Part shown: one piece after another, positions 33,535 through 44,590 of the stretch
Layout of the letters: every line of letters begins with the position of its first letter
Numbering within the stretch: position 1 is the first letter of the stretch
NCBI GenBank assembly: GCA_963793465.1
Contig: CAWCAJ010000005.1
Coordinates: 558,001-622,000, forward strand
Length of the DNA stretch: 64,000 nucleotides
Origin: CAJQPP01 sp963793465
GTDB taxonomy: Bacteria > Planctomycetota > Planctomycetia > Pirellulales > Pirellulaceae
Reading direction: 5' to 3'
Notes under the pieces: generated by a model
The model's input: only the letters and a program-made list of their open reading frames with translations
The model's database searches: none
Told to the model about the DNA's origin: nothing
Position numbers and translations under genes: made by a program

Positions 33535-35616
33535 TTGAATATTCTGAGTCTCACCACACGCCGCAGCTGCGTCACGCTTCCTGCTCTGGCATGGGCTATC
33601 GCGGCGTTGTGGTTGGCGGGCCCCGCCTGGGCCTGGCAGGAAAAAGCAATTTCCAGCGAGCACCTGTTGCCCAGCAACACCACCGGCTGGGTTTCCGTGC
33701 CGGATGTCGAGTCGCTCAAGCAGGCGATCAAGAAAACGCAAATTGGCGAGATGATGGATGACCCCAATGTCAAACCCTTCATTGATGACCTGGCGCGCCA
33801 GTTACGCGACTACCTGAACCAGCAGAAAATCCGTTTCGGGATGAAGCTGGAAGACATTGAGGCCGTGCATTCCGGTGAAATCTGTCTGGCAGGTGTCCTG
33901 AGAAAGCCTGCCGAGGGTGCTGAAGAAGGCGTGGTGACGGATCACGCCATTGTGCTGTTGGTGGATGTGACGGAAACGCTGGAGCAGGCCTCGGCACTGC
34001 TGGAGAAAGTGGGCCAGGAGCTGGTCGAGCGTGAAGCCACGGAAGAGAAAATTGAGGTTGCCGGAGTTACCGCTTCCAAGTGGGCCTTCAAAAAACCCCA
34101 GGGTCTGCGGCAAAAACAATTTGCCTATTACGCTCTGGTCAACAACTGGCTGCTGGCAACTGACAATGAGAGTGCCTTTCGGGATGTGATTGAGCGCATC
34201 GTCGACGAGGAGAATTCGGCGGCGGCAATACTGGCGGACAATCAGGCGTTCACCAAGGTCTTCGAGAAGTGCAATTTTGCAAGTGAAGCATACCAGCCTC
34301 ACGTTCGCTGGTTCGTGGAACCGTTTGGCTATGTGCAACTGGCGCAGGCGATTGTCGATGCCCAGAATTCAGGGATTGGCAAACGAAATAATGTGGCCGA
34401 GAAGTTTCACGAAGAGGGCTTTTCGGCCATCCAGGGGGTTGGTGGTGTGGTTTCCTTCCACACCGGTGACCATGAAGCGGCTCACCGTACCTACATTTAT
34501 GCCCCGCCCACGGTCGAAGGCGAGGAAAGATATTCCCGGGCGGCTGCCATGCTGGACTTTGCCAACGCGGGCGGTCAGCCACTTTCGCCGCCCGCATGGG
34601 CCCCCACCGCCTCGGCCGGCTATTTGACGTTTACCTGGAATCTGGCCAAGGCACTCAATAAAGTCGGATACATAATCGACAAAACGACCGGCACCGACGG
34701 TTCCTTTCAGCGGGCATTGGAAAGCATCAAGAAAGATCCCAAGGGCCCCCAGGTCGATATCCCGGAATTGGTCAGCAAGTTGGAAGACCGCATCTCGGTG
34801 GTCTCCGTTACGCAAACACCCATCGATGATGAGAGCGAGCGGATTGTGTTTGGTGTGAAGATCCGCGATGCCGCGGACGAGGCGTTTGTCAACGAAGCAA
34901 TTTTTCGACTGGTACGCAGTGATGCGGAGATCGTCGAATTCGAGGGGTTGAAGATTCTGGTCGTGGATACTTCGGAAGTCGCTGCCGCGAACTACGATTT
35001 CGAAGAAGGTTTCGACGATGAATTCGGTGGCGATCCCTTTGCGGAGGACGAGGACGAGGAAGCGGCAGACGAATTGAAACCGGCCAAACCGTTGTTCGAG
35101 AAATACGTGGTCGTGGTCAAGAACGGTGTTTTGCTGGTGGGCAATCACCTCGGGCAAGTGCAGACCATTGTGCAGCAGATGCCGGATGAACCAGGTAGCG
35201 AACTTGCACAGGCCGCTGATTTTCGGCGGGTTCGAGAAGCGTTGCAGGGATTGGCGGGAGATCAACCGCCCAGTGTCTTGCATTTCGGTCGGCTGGATAA
35301 AACGTTGCATACCAACTACGAAATGCTGCGGACCGATCGCATGCCCCAATCGAAAACCATCATGGGGCAACTGCTGAATCGAGCTTATACCACCGATGAC
35401 ACGCCGGAAGACTTTGTCCGCAAGCAGGAAGTGGATGGCTCGCGAATGCCCGAGGACTTTGAGGGGCAAGTGGCCCGGTACCTGGGCCCATCGGGACTGG
35501 TGATTCACACCCTGGACGAGGGATGGCTGGCGACCGGAGTGTTTTTGAAAAAGGAAGCTTCGGCATTGAATACCACCACCGAAGCCAAGGAAGAATTGGC
35601 GGCCGATAACCAGTAG
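33535..35616 (+). CDS. Large exported protein of unknown function
   Basis: A 693-aa protein. A TTG at 33535 is chosen because AGGGAG lies six bases upstream and a signal peptide follows at once ('LPALAWAIAALWLAGPAWAWQ'); the frame is open to 33388 but adds improbable residues. The mature protein starts 'LLPSNTTGWVSVPDVESLKQAIKKTQIGEMM', a pattern shared by planctomycete DUF3352-like secreted proteins, and contains an acidic linker near 'EGFDDEFGGDPFAEDEDEEAAD' region. No catalytic motif is visible. It may be a periplasmic or S-layer-associated protein. Function unknown. Confidence 0.8.
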   Translation: MNILSLTTRRSCVTLPALAWAIAALWLAGPAWAWQEKAISSEHLLPSNTTGWVSVPDVESLKQAIKKTQIGEMMDDPNVKPFIDDLARQLRDYLNQQKIRFGMKLEDIEAVHSGEICLAGVLRKPAEGAEEGVVTDHAIVLLVDVTETLEQASALLEKVGQELVEREATEEKIEVAGVTASKWAFKKPQGLRQKQFAYYALVNNWLLATDNESAFRDVIERIVDEENSAAAILADNQAFTKVFEKCNFASEAYQPHVRWFVEPFGYVQLAQAIVDAQNSGIGKRNNVAEKFHEEGFSAIQGVGGVVSFHTGDHEAAHRTYIYAPPTVEGEERYSRAAAMLDFANAGGQPLSPPAWAPTASAGYLTFTWNLAKALNKVGYIIDKTTGTDGSFQRALESIKKDPKGPQVDIPELVSKLEDRISVVSVTQTPIDDESERIVFGVKIRDAADEAFVNEAIFRLVRSDAEIVEFEGLKILVVDTSEVAAANYDFEEGFDDEFGGDPFAEDEDEEAADELKPAKPLFEKYVVVVKNGVLLVGNHLGQVQTIVQQMPDEPGSELAQAADFRRVREALQGLAGDQPPSVLHFGRLDKTLHTNYEMLRTDRMPQSKTIMGQLLNRAYTTDDTPEDFVRKQEVDGSRMPEDFEGQVARYLGPSGLVIHTLDEGWLATGVFLKKEASALNTTTEAKEELAADNQ

Positions 35617-35750
35617 CTGGGCACGCCGGTTCCGACGGAGTCCGCCCACGCAGTCCATGGCGGGAGTGGCAGTCAGCGGAGACCGGGCCCCGGTCGAGCT
35701 GACCCGGCGTGGTTGTGGATGACTGAAGCGAAGATTGCAGCGATGAAAAG

Positions 35751-35801
35751 GTGAGAAGGTGAGAAGAAGGTGAGAAGGTGAGAAGGTGAGAAGGTGAGAA
35801 G
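35751..35801 (+). repeat. Octanucleotide microsatellite (gtgagaag) ending at a start codon
   Basis: Six copies of gtgagaag run from 35751 to 35801, interrupted once by an extra aag (35767-35769); the following GTG at 35802 is the start of the DUF3179 gene. Each copy supplies a GTG and an AGAAGG ribosome-like box, so changes in copy number could affect translation. The region 35617-35750 before it is otherwise empty. Confidence 0.9.
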
Positions 35802-37205
35802 GTGAAAAAGCCCGTGCTCTTGATTTGCGGGCTGGTGATGCTGACTGGCGTGATCCTGTTTGGGATGGGTCGCGGTCGCCTGGCAGGTAAGCCGCAGACC
35901 GATCCCGGTGCCGCTGGCTCCGACCCGTCACCGGTGGTACCGGCGGAAAGGTTTTTGCAGCTCGCTTCGCAAAACCCGGCGCAATCGGCTGCCGTCATTC
36001 GCCAGATCGACCAGACCGCCTGGCACCCAGGTGCCAGCACCCTGATGTTTGAGGCCGCGCGTCTGTCGCGTTCCGCGGACGTGCTCAGTCAGGTCATCTG
36101 GCTGGCGGAAACGAAAACCGGACAAAGTCTGGGTCAGGATGTGAATGCCTGGAACCGCTGGATCTGGAGTCAACCCTACACTCCGTACCCCGACTACCTG
36201 GCTTTCAAACGGCAGCTTTATTCCCAAATCGATCCCCGGTTTGCAGCCTATTTCCGTTCCAGCGGCAACGACCGGATTCGCTGGGACGAAGTCGTCTGGG
36301 GTGGCGTGAAACAGGATGGTATTCCGCCGCTGAAAAATCCCGCGATGGTGCCGGCCAGGCAAGCCGGTTACCTGAATGACGACGATGTGGTTTTTGGGGT
36401 CGCCTGGCAGGCCGATGCATGTTGTTATCCCAAACGGATTCTGGCCTGGCACGAGATGTTCAAAGACACGATCGGAGGTTTGTCTGTGTGCGGCGTTTAC
36501 TGAACGCTGTGCGGCGCGCTGATCGTGTATCAGACGGAATTCCAAGGGCGGCATCATGAATTGGGGACCAGCGGATTTCTATATCGGTCCAACAAGCTGA
36601 TGTACGATCAGGCAACCGCGTCCCTGTGGTCGAGCCTGACCGGAGAACCGGTCTTGGGCCCACTGGTGGACCAGGGGATCCAGTTGACTCGTCAGCCCGT
36701 GGTCACCACCACCTGGAAGCGTTGGCGGGAGCGCCACCCGGAAACCACCGTGCTTTCACTGGAGACCGGGTATTCCCGCGATTACGGGGAGGGAGTTGCC
36801 TATCGCCAGTACTTTGCGACCGACCAGTTGATGTTCGAGGTGCCGTTGGCCGACACCCGCTTGAAGAACAAGGAACCGGTCCTGGCCTTGCGGGACGGTG
36901 ACCAGCAACTGGCGATTACGTCCGACTTTCTGAGCCGCCACCCGCTGTATCAGGATCAGCTGGCCAATCGGGAGTTGGTCATCCTGACAGATTCTTCGGG
37001 TGCCCATCGCGTTTACGATTCATCGGACGTTCGCTTTCAGTCTTGGGATGGCGAATTGCAAGCGGTAGATAATGCAGGTCAAGTTTGGGTGGTCAGCGAA
37101 CAGACGCTGACACGGCAATCGCAATCCCTGCTGCGCGTGCCGGCTCATCGGGCCTTCTGGTTCGGCTGGTCTGCCCAGTATCCGGAAACTCGTTTGGTGA
37201 AGTGA
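35802..37205 (+). CDS. DUF3179 family protein with an in-frame TGA at a conserved Cys (candidate selenoprotein)
   Basis: One reading frame of 468 codons interrupted only by a TGA at 36501-36503. Before it: a signal anchor (residues 4-22), and the DUF3179 features 'DGIPPLKNPAMVPARQAGYLNDDDVVFGV', 'AWHEMFKDTIGG'. After it: 'TLCGALIVYQ', 'GTSGFLYRSNKLMYDQATASLW' and 'VLSLETGYSRDYGEG'. In the family, the stretch at the break is 'VxYCxLCG'; here it reads GVY-TGA-TLCG, so TGA takes the place of the first Cys of CxxC. Selenocysteine (U-x-x-C) or a one-base nonsense mutation are the options. The start is the GTG at 35802, adjoining a microsatellite. Confidence 0.88.
36519..36533 (+). promoter_or_regulatory. 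SECIS-like hairpin downstream of the in-frame TGA
   Basis: ctgat-cgtgt-atcag forms a perfect 5-bp stem and 5-nt loop, with a G at the second loop base. The loop starts 20 nt after the TGA, within the distance range described for bacterial SECIS elements. The stem is short and pairs poorly below these five base pairs, so it is weak evidence. Confidence 0.35.
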
Positions 37206-37240
37206 CGGTCAGGTGGTTATCCGCTCGAAAGCCGGCTTCA

Positions 37241-39712
37241 TCATTCCTGGACTTCCCAGACGTTGTTGCGACGCACCACCTTGGCCCAATAGGGATGTTG
37301 CCGGTCGGCGCGGGTTCGGACGTCCTCCAGCAAGGTCTGGCGACTGGGTTGCACACCGCCGTCAAACTCACCCGACTGCCCACCGATCTCGACATTCCTG
37401 GAGAAGTCAACCAGTCCGGGTGAAAGCCAAATGGTGGCATTTTCGCGTGCCCCGCGAATATAAAAATAGTTCGGACGTTGATCCTTGAGTTCCCCGGTGA
37501 TGTCCCAGTTACTGCGGTTCTGGACCTTGTTCCAGTCCTTTTCCGGCAGCACCATCTTGGGGTTGTTGCTCAGATCCACTTCCAGCCACCAGAAGTAGTT
37601 ATCCCATGGGCGCAGGGTAGAGCATTCGAACTCACGCACGTCAAATTGACGACGTTGCGGCCCCATCCACAGAAAAATATTGGGCAGCTCGTCGGAAAAT
37701 CGCTCCGTGCCGCGGCCTTTGTAATGCACCACGATGGAATCGAAGTCCCGCGAAATCATCTGCCGGTTCCAGACGGTTGCGTTGGCACGTTTGGACTCAA
37801 AATCGCGTCCGCCATTCACAAAATACCACCGCAGGTGGAATTTGCCATTGCTGTGATAGTGATTGACGTACTTGCTGACGCGGGCGGAAATGGGTATTAC
37901 ACCTGCCCAATGTTCGGGGTGCGCCTGGCCGATGTCCCAGGCCGCATTGCCGCCTGCAAAGTGTCCGGAGAGAAAAACGCGATCGGTATCGATCGAGAAT
38001 TTGCGACAGGCGTCCCGAAGTGATTTCAATACGATGGCGTGCTCGCGCGCGCTGAATTCATATTCCGCCTGGTCGCGTTTCATCCAGTCCGGGGCAATCA
38101 CGATATACCCATGCCGCGACGCCTGACCGGTGCGAATCTGCGATGCGGCATGTACGGGTCCGGCCCAAAAATCGATTTGAGTCTTGGGCATCGTGGTAAC
38201 GGTGCCACCGCCCAGCGTGACCACGCAGGGGTAACGGCGGTAGGGGTCGTACTCCGGTGGCAGCTGGATCAGGTAATGGGCGGTTTGTGGAGGCTGCCCG
38301 GCCGGCCCGGGGATCTCAATTTCGATCCGCATGGGCTCGAGAAGCGACATTTCTGCCTGGCTGGGGGCCAGCGGCGGCTTCAGCAACTTGATGATCTTGT
38401 CCAGGTAATCGGGCGTGCCGGTTTCCAGGGTGGCCAGGGCGTCCAGGATCTCCAGGCGGCGATCGACACGGGGCGTACGCAGGTACTCCAGTATCAGGGC
38501 CCGGGTCGTCAACAAGGACTCGGATTCCGCCACATTGGCAATCGCCGATCCGGCGCCCACAACCCAGCCACTTAAAGCCAGAGAGATCTTCTGTTCATCC
38601 GATTGTTCCGTATCGTCAGCAAACCGGACAAACGTGGAAAGCCGTTCCACATTGTTTTGCCCCAGGTCATTGTTGAGTTCTTCCATGAAAATCTCGAGGG
38701 CGCGTTTTAATTCGCCGCCCGTATCGGGTTTGGCGTGTACTTTCTCTGCCAAGGTCAACGCCAGCTTTCGCGATTCTTCCACATTCGCCTCGGCATCCAT
38801 CAGCTGCTGTTTGAAATCTCCAATCTCCACGAGGATACTGCTGGCGATGCCCATGGAATTTTCCAGGCGTTTGATAATGTCGTTGGCCAGCTGAGGTTGG
38901 CCGGCAGAAAACCTCAAACGCGCTTCATCCAGCGCTTGACGCACGATTTGTCCCGCCAGCAAGTCGCCTCGCTGTTTCAGTTCTTCCTTCAGGCCGGGGA
39001 AGTCCCGGGCAATGTCACGCAACGCTTTTTCCGCTTGCCTGTACTTGCCGGCCTGCACGTAGAAATCGACCAGCCGCATGCGTTCATTGGCGTCATCTTC
39101 ATCCCTGATCTGCCGCTCCAGGACCTCTACCAACACGTCGGTGGGTACCGAGGATAGCGCCAGGTACATATCCCAATGACGGTCGGGACCCAGCGAATTG
39201 ACCACGCCTTGCACCCTGACGTAACGGGGATTGATGCGGGTGATGCCCTGCAGCAGCGTCTCGGGCCCGCGCCGCGATTGAATGGTGATATTTCGGCGTC
39301 CCCAGCCATCAAATGGCCCAATGCTGAGAATCGGTCCGATTTCGGTGCCCAATCCGTCCCCGTTGTGGACCCGCTGCCAGATTTCGAATTCTTCTTCAAA
39401 CCGGTCCAGTGGGGCCGTATTGGCCACATTGTTCTTGGCCACAAACACCTCGCGGAGGTCTTCATCAATCAGCGTGATCCCCTGCGAGGAATCGGCGGTC
39501 AAGTTGGTGGGCGTGGGCCCAATGGCCGACAGACTACCCAACCGCCCCGAAAAACGCATTCCATTGATCAGCTCGACCGTCATCGGTTGGTTATTGCTGA
39601 TCTGGGCCGGCAGCCAGGCGGGCGTCGCCAGCACGAACACCAGGCAGGCCAAGCCTCGCGTGGCTCCCGCCCCATCCGCAAGGTCGTTCACAATTCGACT
39701 CCCAAAATTCAT
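37241..39712 (-). CDS. Exported alpha/beta-hydrolase-like protein lacking the nucleophile Ser
   Basis: An 823-aa protein; GGAGG lies seven bases before the ATG. A signal peptide occupies residues 18-36. The N-terminal half is helical with TPR-like parts ('YRQAEKALRDIARDFPGLKEEL'). From about residue 480 there is an esterase-like domain: 'PCVVTLGGGT', 'YIVIAPDW', and 'RVFLSGHFAGGNAAWDIGQAHPEHWAGVIP'-like region. In planctomycete relatives the elbow is GHSxGG; here residue 585 is Phe (TTT) instead of Ser, so the usual catalytic nucleophile is missing. It is probably a non-enzymatic relative or uses another mechanism. It diverges from the zinc-ribbon protein gene. Confidence 0.8.
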   Translation of the reverse strand: MNFGSRIVNDLADGAGATRGLACLVFVLATPAWLPAQISNNQPMTVELINGMRFSGRLGSLSAIGPTPTNLTADSSQGITLIDEDLREVFVAKNNVANTAPLDRFEEEFEIWQRVHNGDGLGTEIGPILSIGPFDGWGRRNITIQSRRGPETLLQGITRINPRYVRVQGVVNSLGPDRHWDMYLALSSVPTDVLVEVLERQIRDEDDANERMRLVDFYVQAGKYRQAEKALRDIARDFPGLKEELKQRGDLLAGQIVRQALDEARLRFSAGQPQLANDIIKRLENSMGIASSILVEIGDFKQQLMDAEANVEESRKLALTLAEKVHAKPDTGGELKRALEIFMEELNNDLGQNNVERLSTFVRFADDTEQSDEQKISLALSGWVVGAGSAIANVAESESLLTTRALILEYLRTPRVDRRLEILDALATLETGTPDYLDKIIKLLKPPLAPSQAEMSLLEPMRIEIEIPGPAGQPPQTAHYLIQLPPEYDPYRRYPCVVTLGGGTVTTMPKTQIDFWAGPVHAASQIRTGQASRHGYIVIAPDWMKRDQAEYEFSAREHAIVLKSLRDACRKFSIDTDRVFLSGHFAGGNAAWDIGQAHPEHWAGVIPISARVSKYVNHYHSNGKFHLRWYFVNGGRDFESKRANATVWNRQMISRDFDSIVVHYKGRGTERFSDELPNIFLWMGPQRRQFDVREFECSTLRPWDNYFWWLEVDLSNNPKMVLPEKDWNKVQNRSNWDITGELKDQRPNYFYIRGARENATIWLSPGLVDFSRNVEIGGQSGEFDGGVQPSRQTLLEDVRTRADRQHPYWAKVVRRNNVWEVQE

Positions 39713-39879
39713 CCGATCGCCTCCATTTGCCTTTGCCCCACCCTATTTTACGACACTTCCCTGGTCTTCTGGCCAATTTTTTGCGTATCTTCTTTGACCC
39801 CAACGCAGCCGTTGCCAACAATCAAGGCTTGGCATCCCCTGCCCTTGCGACCCCTGTTGCTGCCTCGAAACCCGATTCT

Positions 39880-40758
39880 ATGCCCGTTCGATTTCCCTGC
39901 CCACACTGTTTGTCGCGACTGACCGTAAGCCGGAAGTTCGCAGGGAAACAAGGGCGGTGTCCGAATTGTAAGGTCCGACTGACCGTCCCGGAAATTGAGA
40001 TCGGGGACCCGTTGTTTGGCGACTCCGTGATCCGGTCCACAGGGACGGAAAAGAACCTGCGGGTATTACCTCCTGCCGAAGGGGATGTCGATCTGCAGCT
40101 GGTGGAACCCGGCCTGGGGCCGATCGTGCCGCCTGGCGAACCCTTGGATCGGACCGGGGAAAAAAACGCCACTGCCACCTCGTTGACGGACACGGTGCGT
40201 GTGCCCCGCTGGGTGCTGTACACCCAGGGAATTCTGTTGGGCTTGATCGCGACCACTTTTTTTGTGTTCGGGCTGGCCGTCGGCAACACGACCGGTGGCC
40301 ACAACTCCGCCGCTCAGGATGCCGGGACCTGTGTCATTTCCGGTTCCGTCTACTTTGATCGGGGTCAGGAACGCAAGGCCGACCAGGGTGCGGTGGTGAT
40401 CCTGTTGCCAACGGATTCGCCACCTCGTCGTCGCCCCGATGCCTCCGGGTTGCGACCCGATCAGTTTGAACCGATACGCAACCAGGCGTTGGACGAGATC
40501 CGGGGGCTGGGTGGTTGTGTGGTACGGGCCGATCAGGATGGGAATTACCAGGCTGAGTTACGGACTAACCAGAGCTACTGGTGGTTGGTGATCTCCAGGA
40601 ATCAAGCGGCGACCAACGACACTATCGGCAAACAGACACGCGCTGAAATGGGTGTCTGGTTTCTGCCGATCGAAGACCTGCTGGGCGACCGCGAGTTCAT
40701 GTGGCAAAAGCTACGACTGTCCGGCCCGCAACAGAAAATGCAGGTGGTGACTTTCTGA
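39880..40758 (+). CDS. Zinc-ribbon membrane protein with carboxypeptidase-regulatory-like domain
   Basis: A 292-aa protein. Residues 1-30 form a zinc ribbon with two CxxC knuckles ('FPCPHCLSRL' and 'GRCPNCKVRL'), a module found at the N-terminus of many planctomycete proteins. A membrane helix follows near 118-137 ('ILLGLIATTFFVFGLAVGN'). The C-terminal part ('TCVISGSVYFDRG', 'DQGAVVILLPTD', 'CVVRADQDGNYQAEL') resembles the beta-sandwich carboxypeptidase regulatory-like domain. The ATG at 39880 begins exactly at the ribbon; the longer frame from 39727 is rejected. Function unknown; possibly links cytoplasmic sensing to a periplasmic domain. Confidence 0.8.
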   Translation: MPVRFPCPHCLSRLTVSRKFAGKQGRCPNCKVRLTVPEIEIGDPLFGDSVIRSTGTEKNLRVLPPAEGDVDLQLVEPGLGPIVPPGEPLDRTGEKNATATSLTDTVRVPRWVLYTQGILLGLIATTFFVFGLAVGNTTGGHNSAAQDAGTCVISGSVYFDRGQERKADQGAVVILLPTDSPPRRRPDASGLRPDQFEPIRNQALDEIRGLGGCVVRADQDGNYQAELRTNQSYWWLVISRNQAATNDTIGKQTRAEMGVWFLPIEDLLGDREFMWQKLRLSGPQQKMQVVTF

Positions 40759-40798
40759 CTTCTGTCGGGTCCGGGTTGCCACCACGGCTTGGCTCGGC

Positions 40799-41100
<302 letters not shown>

Positions 41101-42816
41101 CTAGCCGAGAATTTCTCTTTTTCGTTCCAGATAATCCCAGACCACATAGCGGTCCAGGTTGCCGCCACTGGTGAAAATCACTCGACCCTTGGTGGATTCG
41201 GCGATTTCATAGGCGAAACGGATATCGGCTTCGCTTTGTGACCAGCTGGGCACCAGAAACATATTGATGGTGATCCCTTCCTGTTGGCAGAGTTTGGCCT
41301 CCCGCAAGGTGGCCTGTTCGGTGGCCTTATGCGGAGGGTACAGCATGTAAAGTTCCGAATCCTCGAAATGGGCGGTCGGCAAGCCATCGGTGATTACGAA
41401 AATCTGTTTGTTAGGAGTCGGTTTGCCTGCCAGCGATTGTCGAGCCAGTCGCAAGGCATGCTGCATGTTGGTGAAGTGCTGGTGCACCATGTGTTCGCTG
41501 ACGGCTTCGTCCGCCATGTCGACACGCAGTCGGACGACGGGGTCAAACAGCGTCACGGGCTTGGGCATCAGAGCGGCGATTTCCCCGCTGCGGTGCAATT
41601 TGGCAAAGGTATACATTTCCACGAAGCTCAGGAAATCGCCGGGAAATTCACTGCGAATCAGCCCATCCATGGCCAATGCCATCCGCTTCACGTTGATGTA
41701 TTGACCGTCGTAACGCATGGAACCGCTCATATCCATGACCACCGAAGTGGCGCAGCGTGGCGTGTTCCGCGTGCGATGGACTTCGATATCCTCCGATTTG
41801 AGCTGCAGGGGCAGTGCCGATCCTTGCCGCACCATGGCATTGATCATGGTTTGGGGAATGTCCATTTGGGTCACCGAGTCACCAAACTCGTAGGGCTTGG
41901 TCTGTTGCAACTCCACAGAGCCTTCGCCCATCACGTTGTCCTGATGACGGCCCGTGCGGGATTCCTTGAGCTGGCCAAACAGTTTTCCCAGCAGTCGATT
42001 CTGGAAAACGCGATAGGCCTGGGGAGTCAGCTGAAACTGACCGCCGTCAAATTCGATGCCTTGTTGCTCAGCCGCCTCGCGTACATAGTTTTCAATCATC
42101 CGCTGCATTTCTTCCAGCGAATGCGTGTCCTGTTCCGGAACGAACTCCTTGAGTTGATCCATATCCAGAATTGCGATTTGCGCGTTCTGTTGGGCCTCAT
42201 CCAGCTGCTCCAGCAGCTCCTCGATCTTGTCCAGCATCTCCTTGATTTCCAACGCCTGCTCAATGGTCAGAGGCTCGCGTCCGGTGAAGTAGTACTGGGA
42301 TGCCAGTTCATCGATCTGGTACTTGTTACCGAGATGCTGCATGACAGCGACCAGGCCGCGGGCGAATGGGCCGACGTCATTTCCGGTGGCGTACCAGAGG
42401 CGTTCCAGATCGTACAATTGTTCGTGCCGCACTGCGGCTCGATAGCGTTCCTGCAACGAGCCCGGTGGTTTCAGCTGGTCAGCGTGGCGGTGGAAAACTT
42501 CGCCCGCCAGTTCCTGAACCGTATCGGTTTCATAGGTTTCCAGGATCCGCCGCCGCTGATCTTCCAGGATGGCCTTGATCTTCTCGATACTGGGGCCCAG
42601 CTTGGCGAATTGGGAAGGGTCCAGTCGGACCGCCCGCGCCAGTTCTTCCTCGGTCAGTTGCCGCACGCTGCCGTACTGCAACATGTGCTCCATCATGGGG
42701 GACACGAAATCGGGTGGCGGCTGAGTGGGGCTGGGAAATGACTGCGGGTCATACTTCTGGTAAGTATGCACGATGCCGCCCAGTCGCGACCCATGTTGGG
42801 GTTCAGGTTTTGGCAC
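41101..42816 (-). CDS. VWA-domain protein (MoxR-partner type)
   Basis: A 571-aa soluble protein. The C-terminal 220 aa is a von Willebrand A domain with a complete MIDAS metal site: 'MDMSGSM' near residue 364, then a Thr in 'EMYTFAK' region and 'FVITDGLPTA' near 490. The N-terminal part is helical and contains a coiled-coil-like region ('EMLDKIEELLEQLDEAQQNAQIAIL'). Such proteins usually act with an AAA+ ATPase of the MoxR or BchI type, which here is the next gene upstream on the same strand (68-nt gap). They likely form a metal-insertion or complex-assembly chaperone pair; the client is unknown. Confidence 0.86.
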   Translation of the reverse strand: MPKPEPQHGSRLGGIVHTYQKYDPQSFPSPTQPPPDFVSPMMEHMLQYGSVRQLTEEELARAVRLDPSQFAKLGPSIEKIKAILEDQRRRILETYETDTVQELAGEVFHRHADQLKPPGSLQERYRAAVRHEQLYDLERLWYATGNDVGPFARGLVAVMQHLGNKYQIDELASQYYFTGREPLTIEQALEIKEMLDKIEELLEQLDEAQQNAQIAILDMDQLKEFVPEQDTHSLEEMQRMIENYVREAAEQQGIEFDGGQFQLTPQAYRVFQNRLLGKLFGQLKESRTGRHQDNVMGEGSVELQQTKPYEFGDSVTQMDIPQTMINAMVRQGSALPLQLKSEDIEVHRTRNTPRCATSVVMDMSGSMRYDGQYINVKRMALAMDGLIRSEFPGDFLSFVEMYTFAKLHRSGEIAALMPKPVTLFDPVVRLRVDMADEAVSEHMVHQHFTNMQHALRLARQSLAGKPTPNKQIFVITDGLPTAHFEDSELYMLYPPHKATEQATLREAKLCQQEGITINMFLVPSWSQSEADIRFAYEIAESTKGRVIFTSGGNLDRYVVWDYLERKREILG

Positions 42817-42884
42817 GAGGGGGTATCCTGTCGCACGTTTTGCTTGAGGGAAGGGGGCCAGGCCACCGGTCTGCGGCGGCCGGT

Positions 42885-44312
<1,428 letters not shown>

Positions 44313-44590
44313 CTGTGCTGGTTCCTTTGCGGGATGGGTAAGGCTGCGAAACGCACACCCAAGCGTCGTTCCGGTTTATGGGTACGGTCGGAAGCGTCCG
44401 CCGTGAATGATGAGAATGCCAGGTCAAGGCCTCGTGCGTTCGCGTCTCGGCATTATACGCGGAATGTCACGGCGGCAATCAGGGACGCCAAGACGTGTCA
44501 AAATCGTCCTTTTTTTGGGGACCTGGGACGGGGATTTCAGCGGTAAAATCCCGTTTTCAATTTCACTGGACTCTTGAAAAGCACTGCCCC

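Noticed and set aside
34369..35931. Minus-strand frame of 520 codons
   Set aside because: It is antisense to the large secreted protein and to the octanucleotide repeat, giving a meaningless Ser/His/Leu repeat at its start.
36501..36525. Two separate genes on either side of the TGA in the DUF3179 region
   Set aside because: Both halves are in one frame, are each only half of a known domain, and the second has no ribosome site or sensible start.
41284..42741. Long plus-strand frame of 485 codons opposite the VWA gene
   Set aside because: It is an antisense shadow of a clearly recognisable VWA protein; its translation is His/Leu-rich with no domain.
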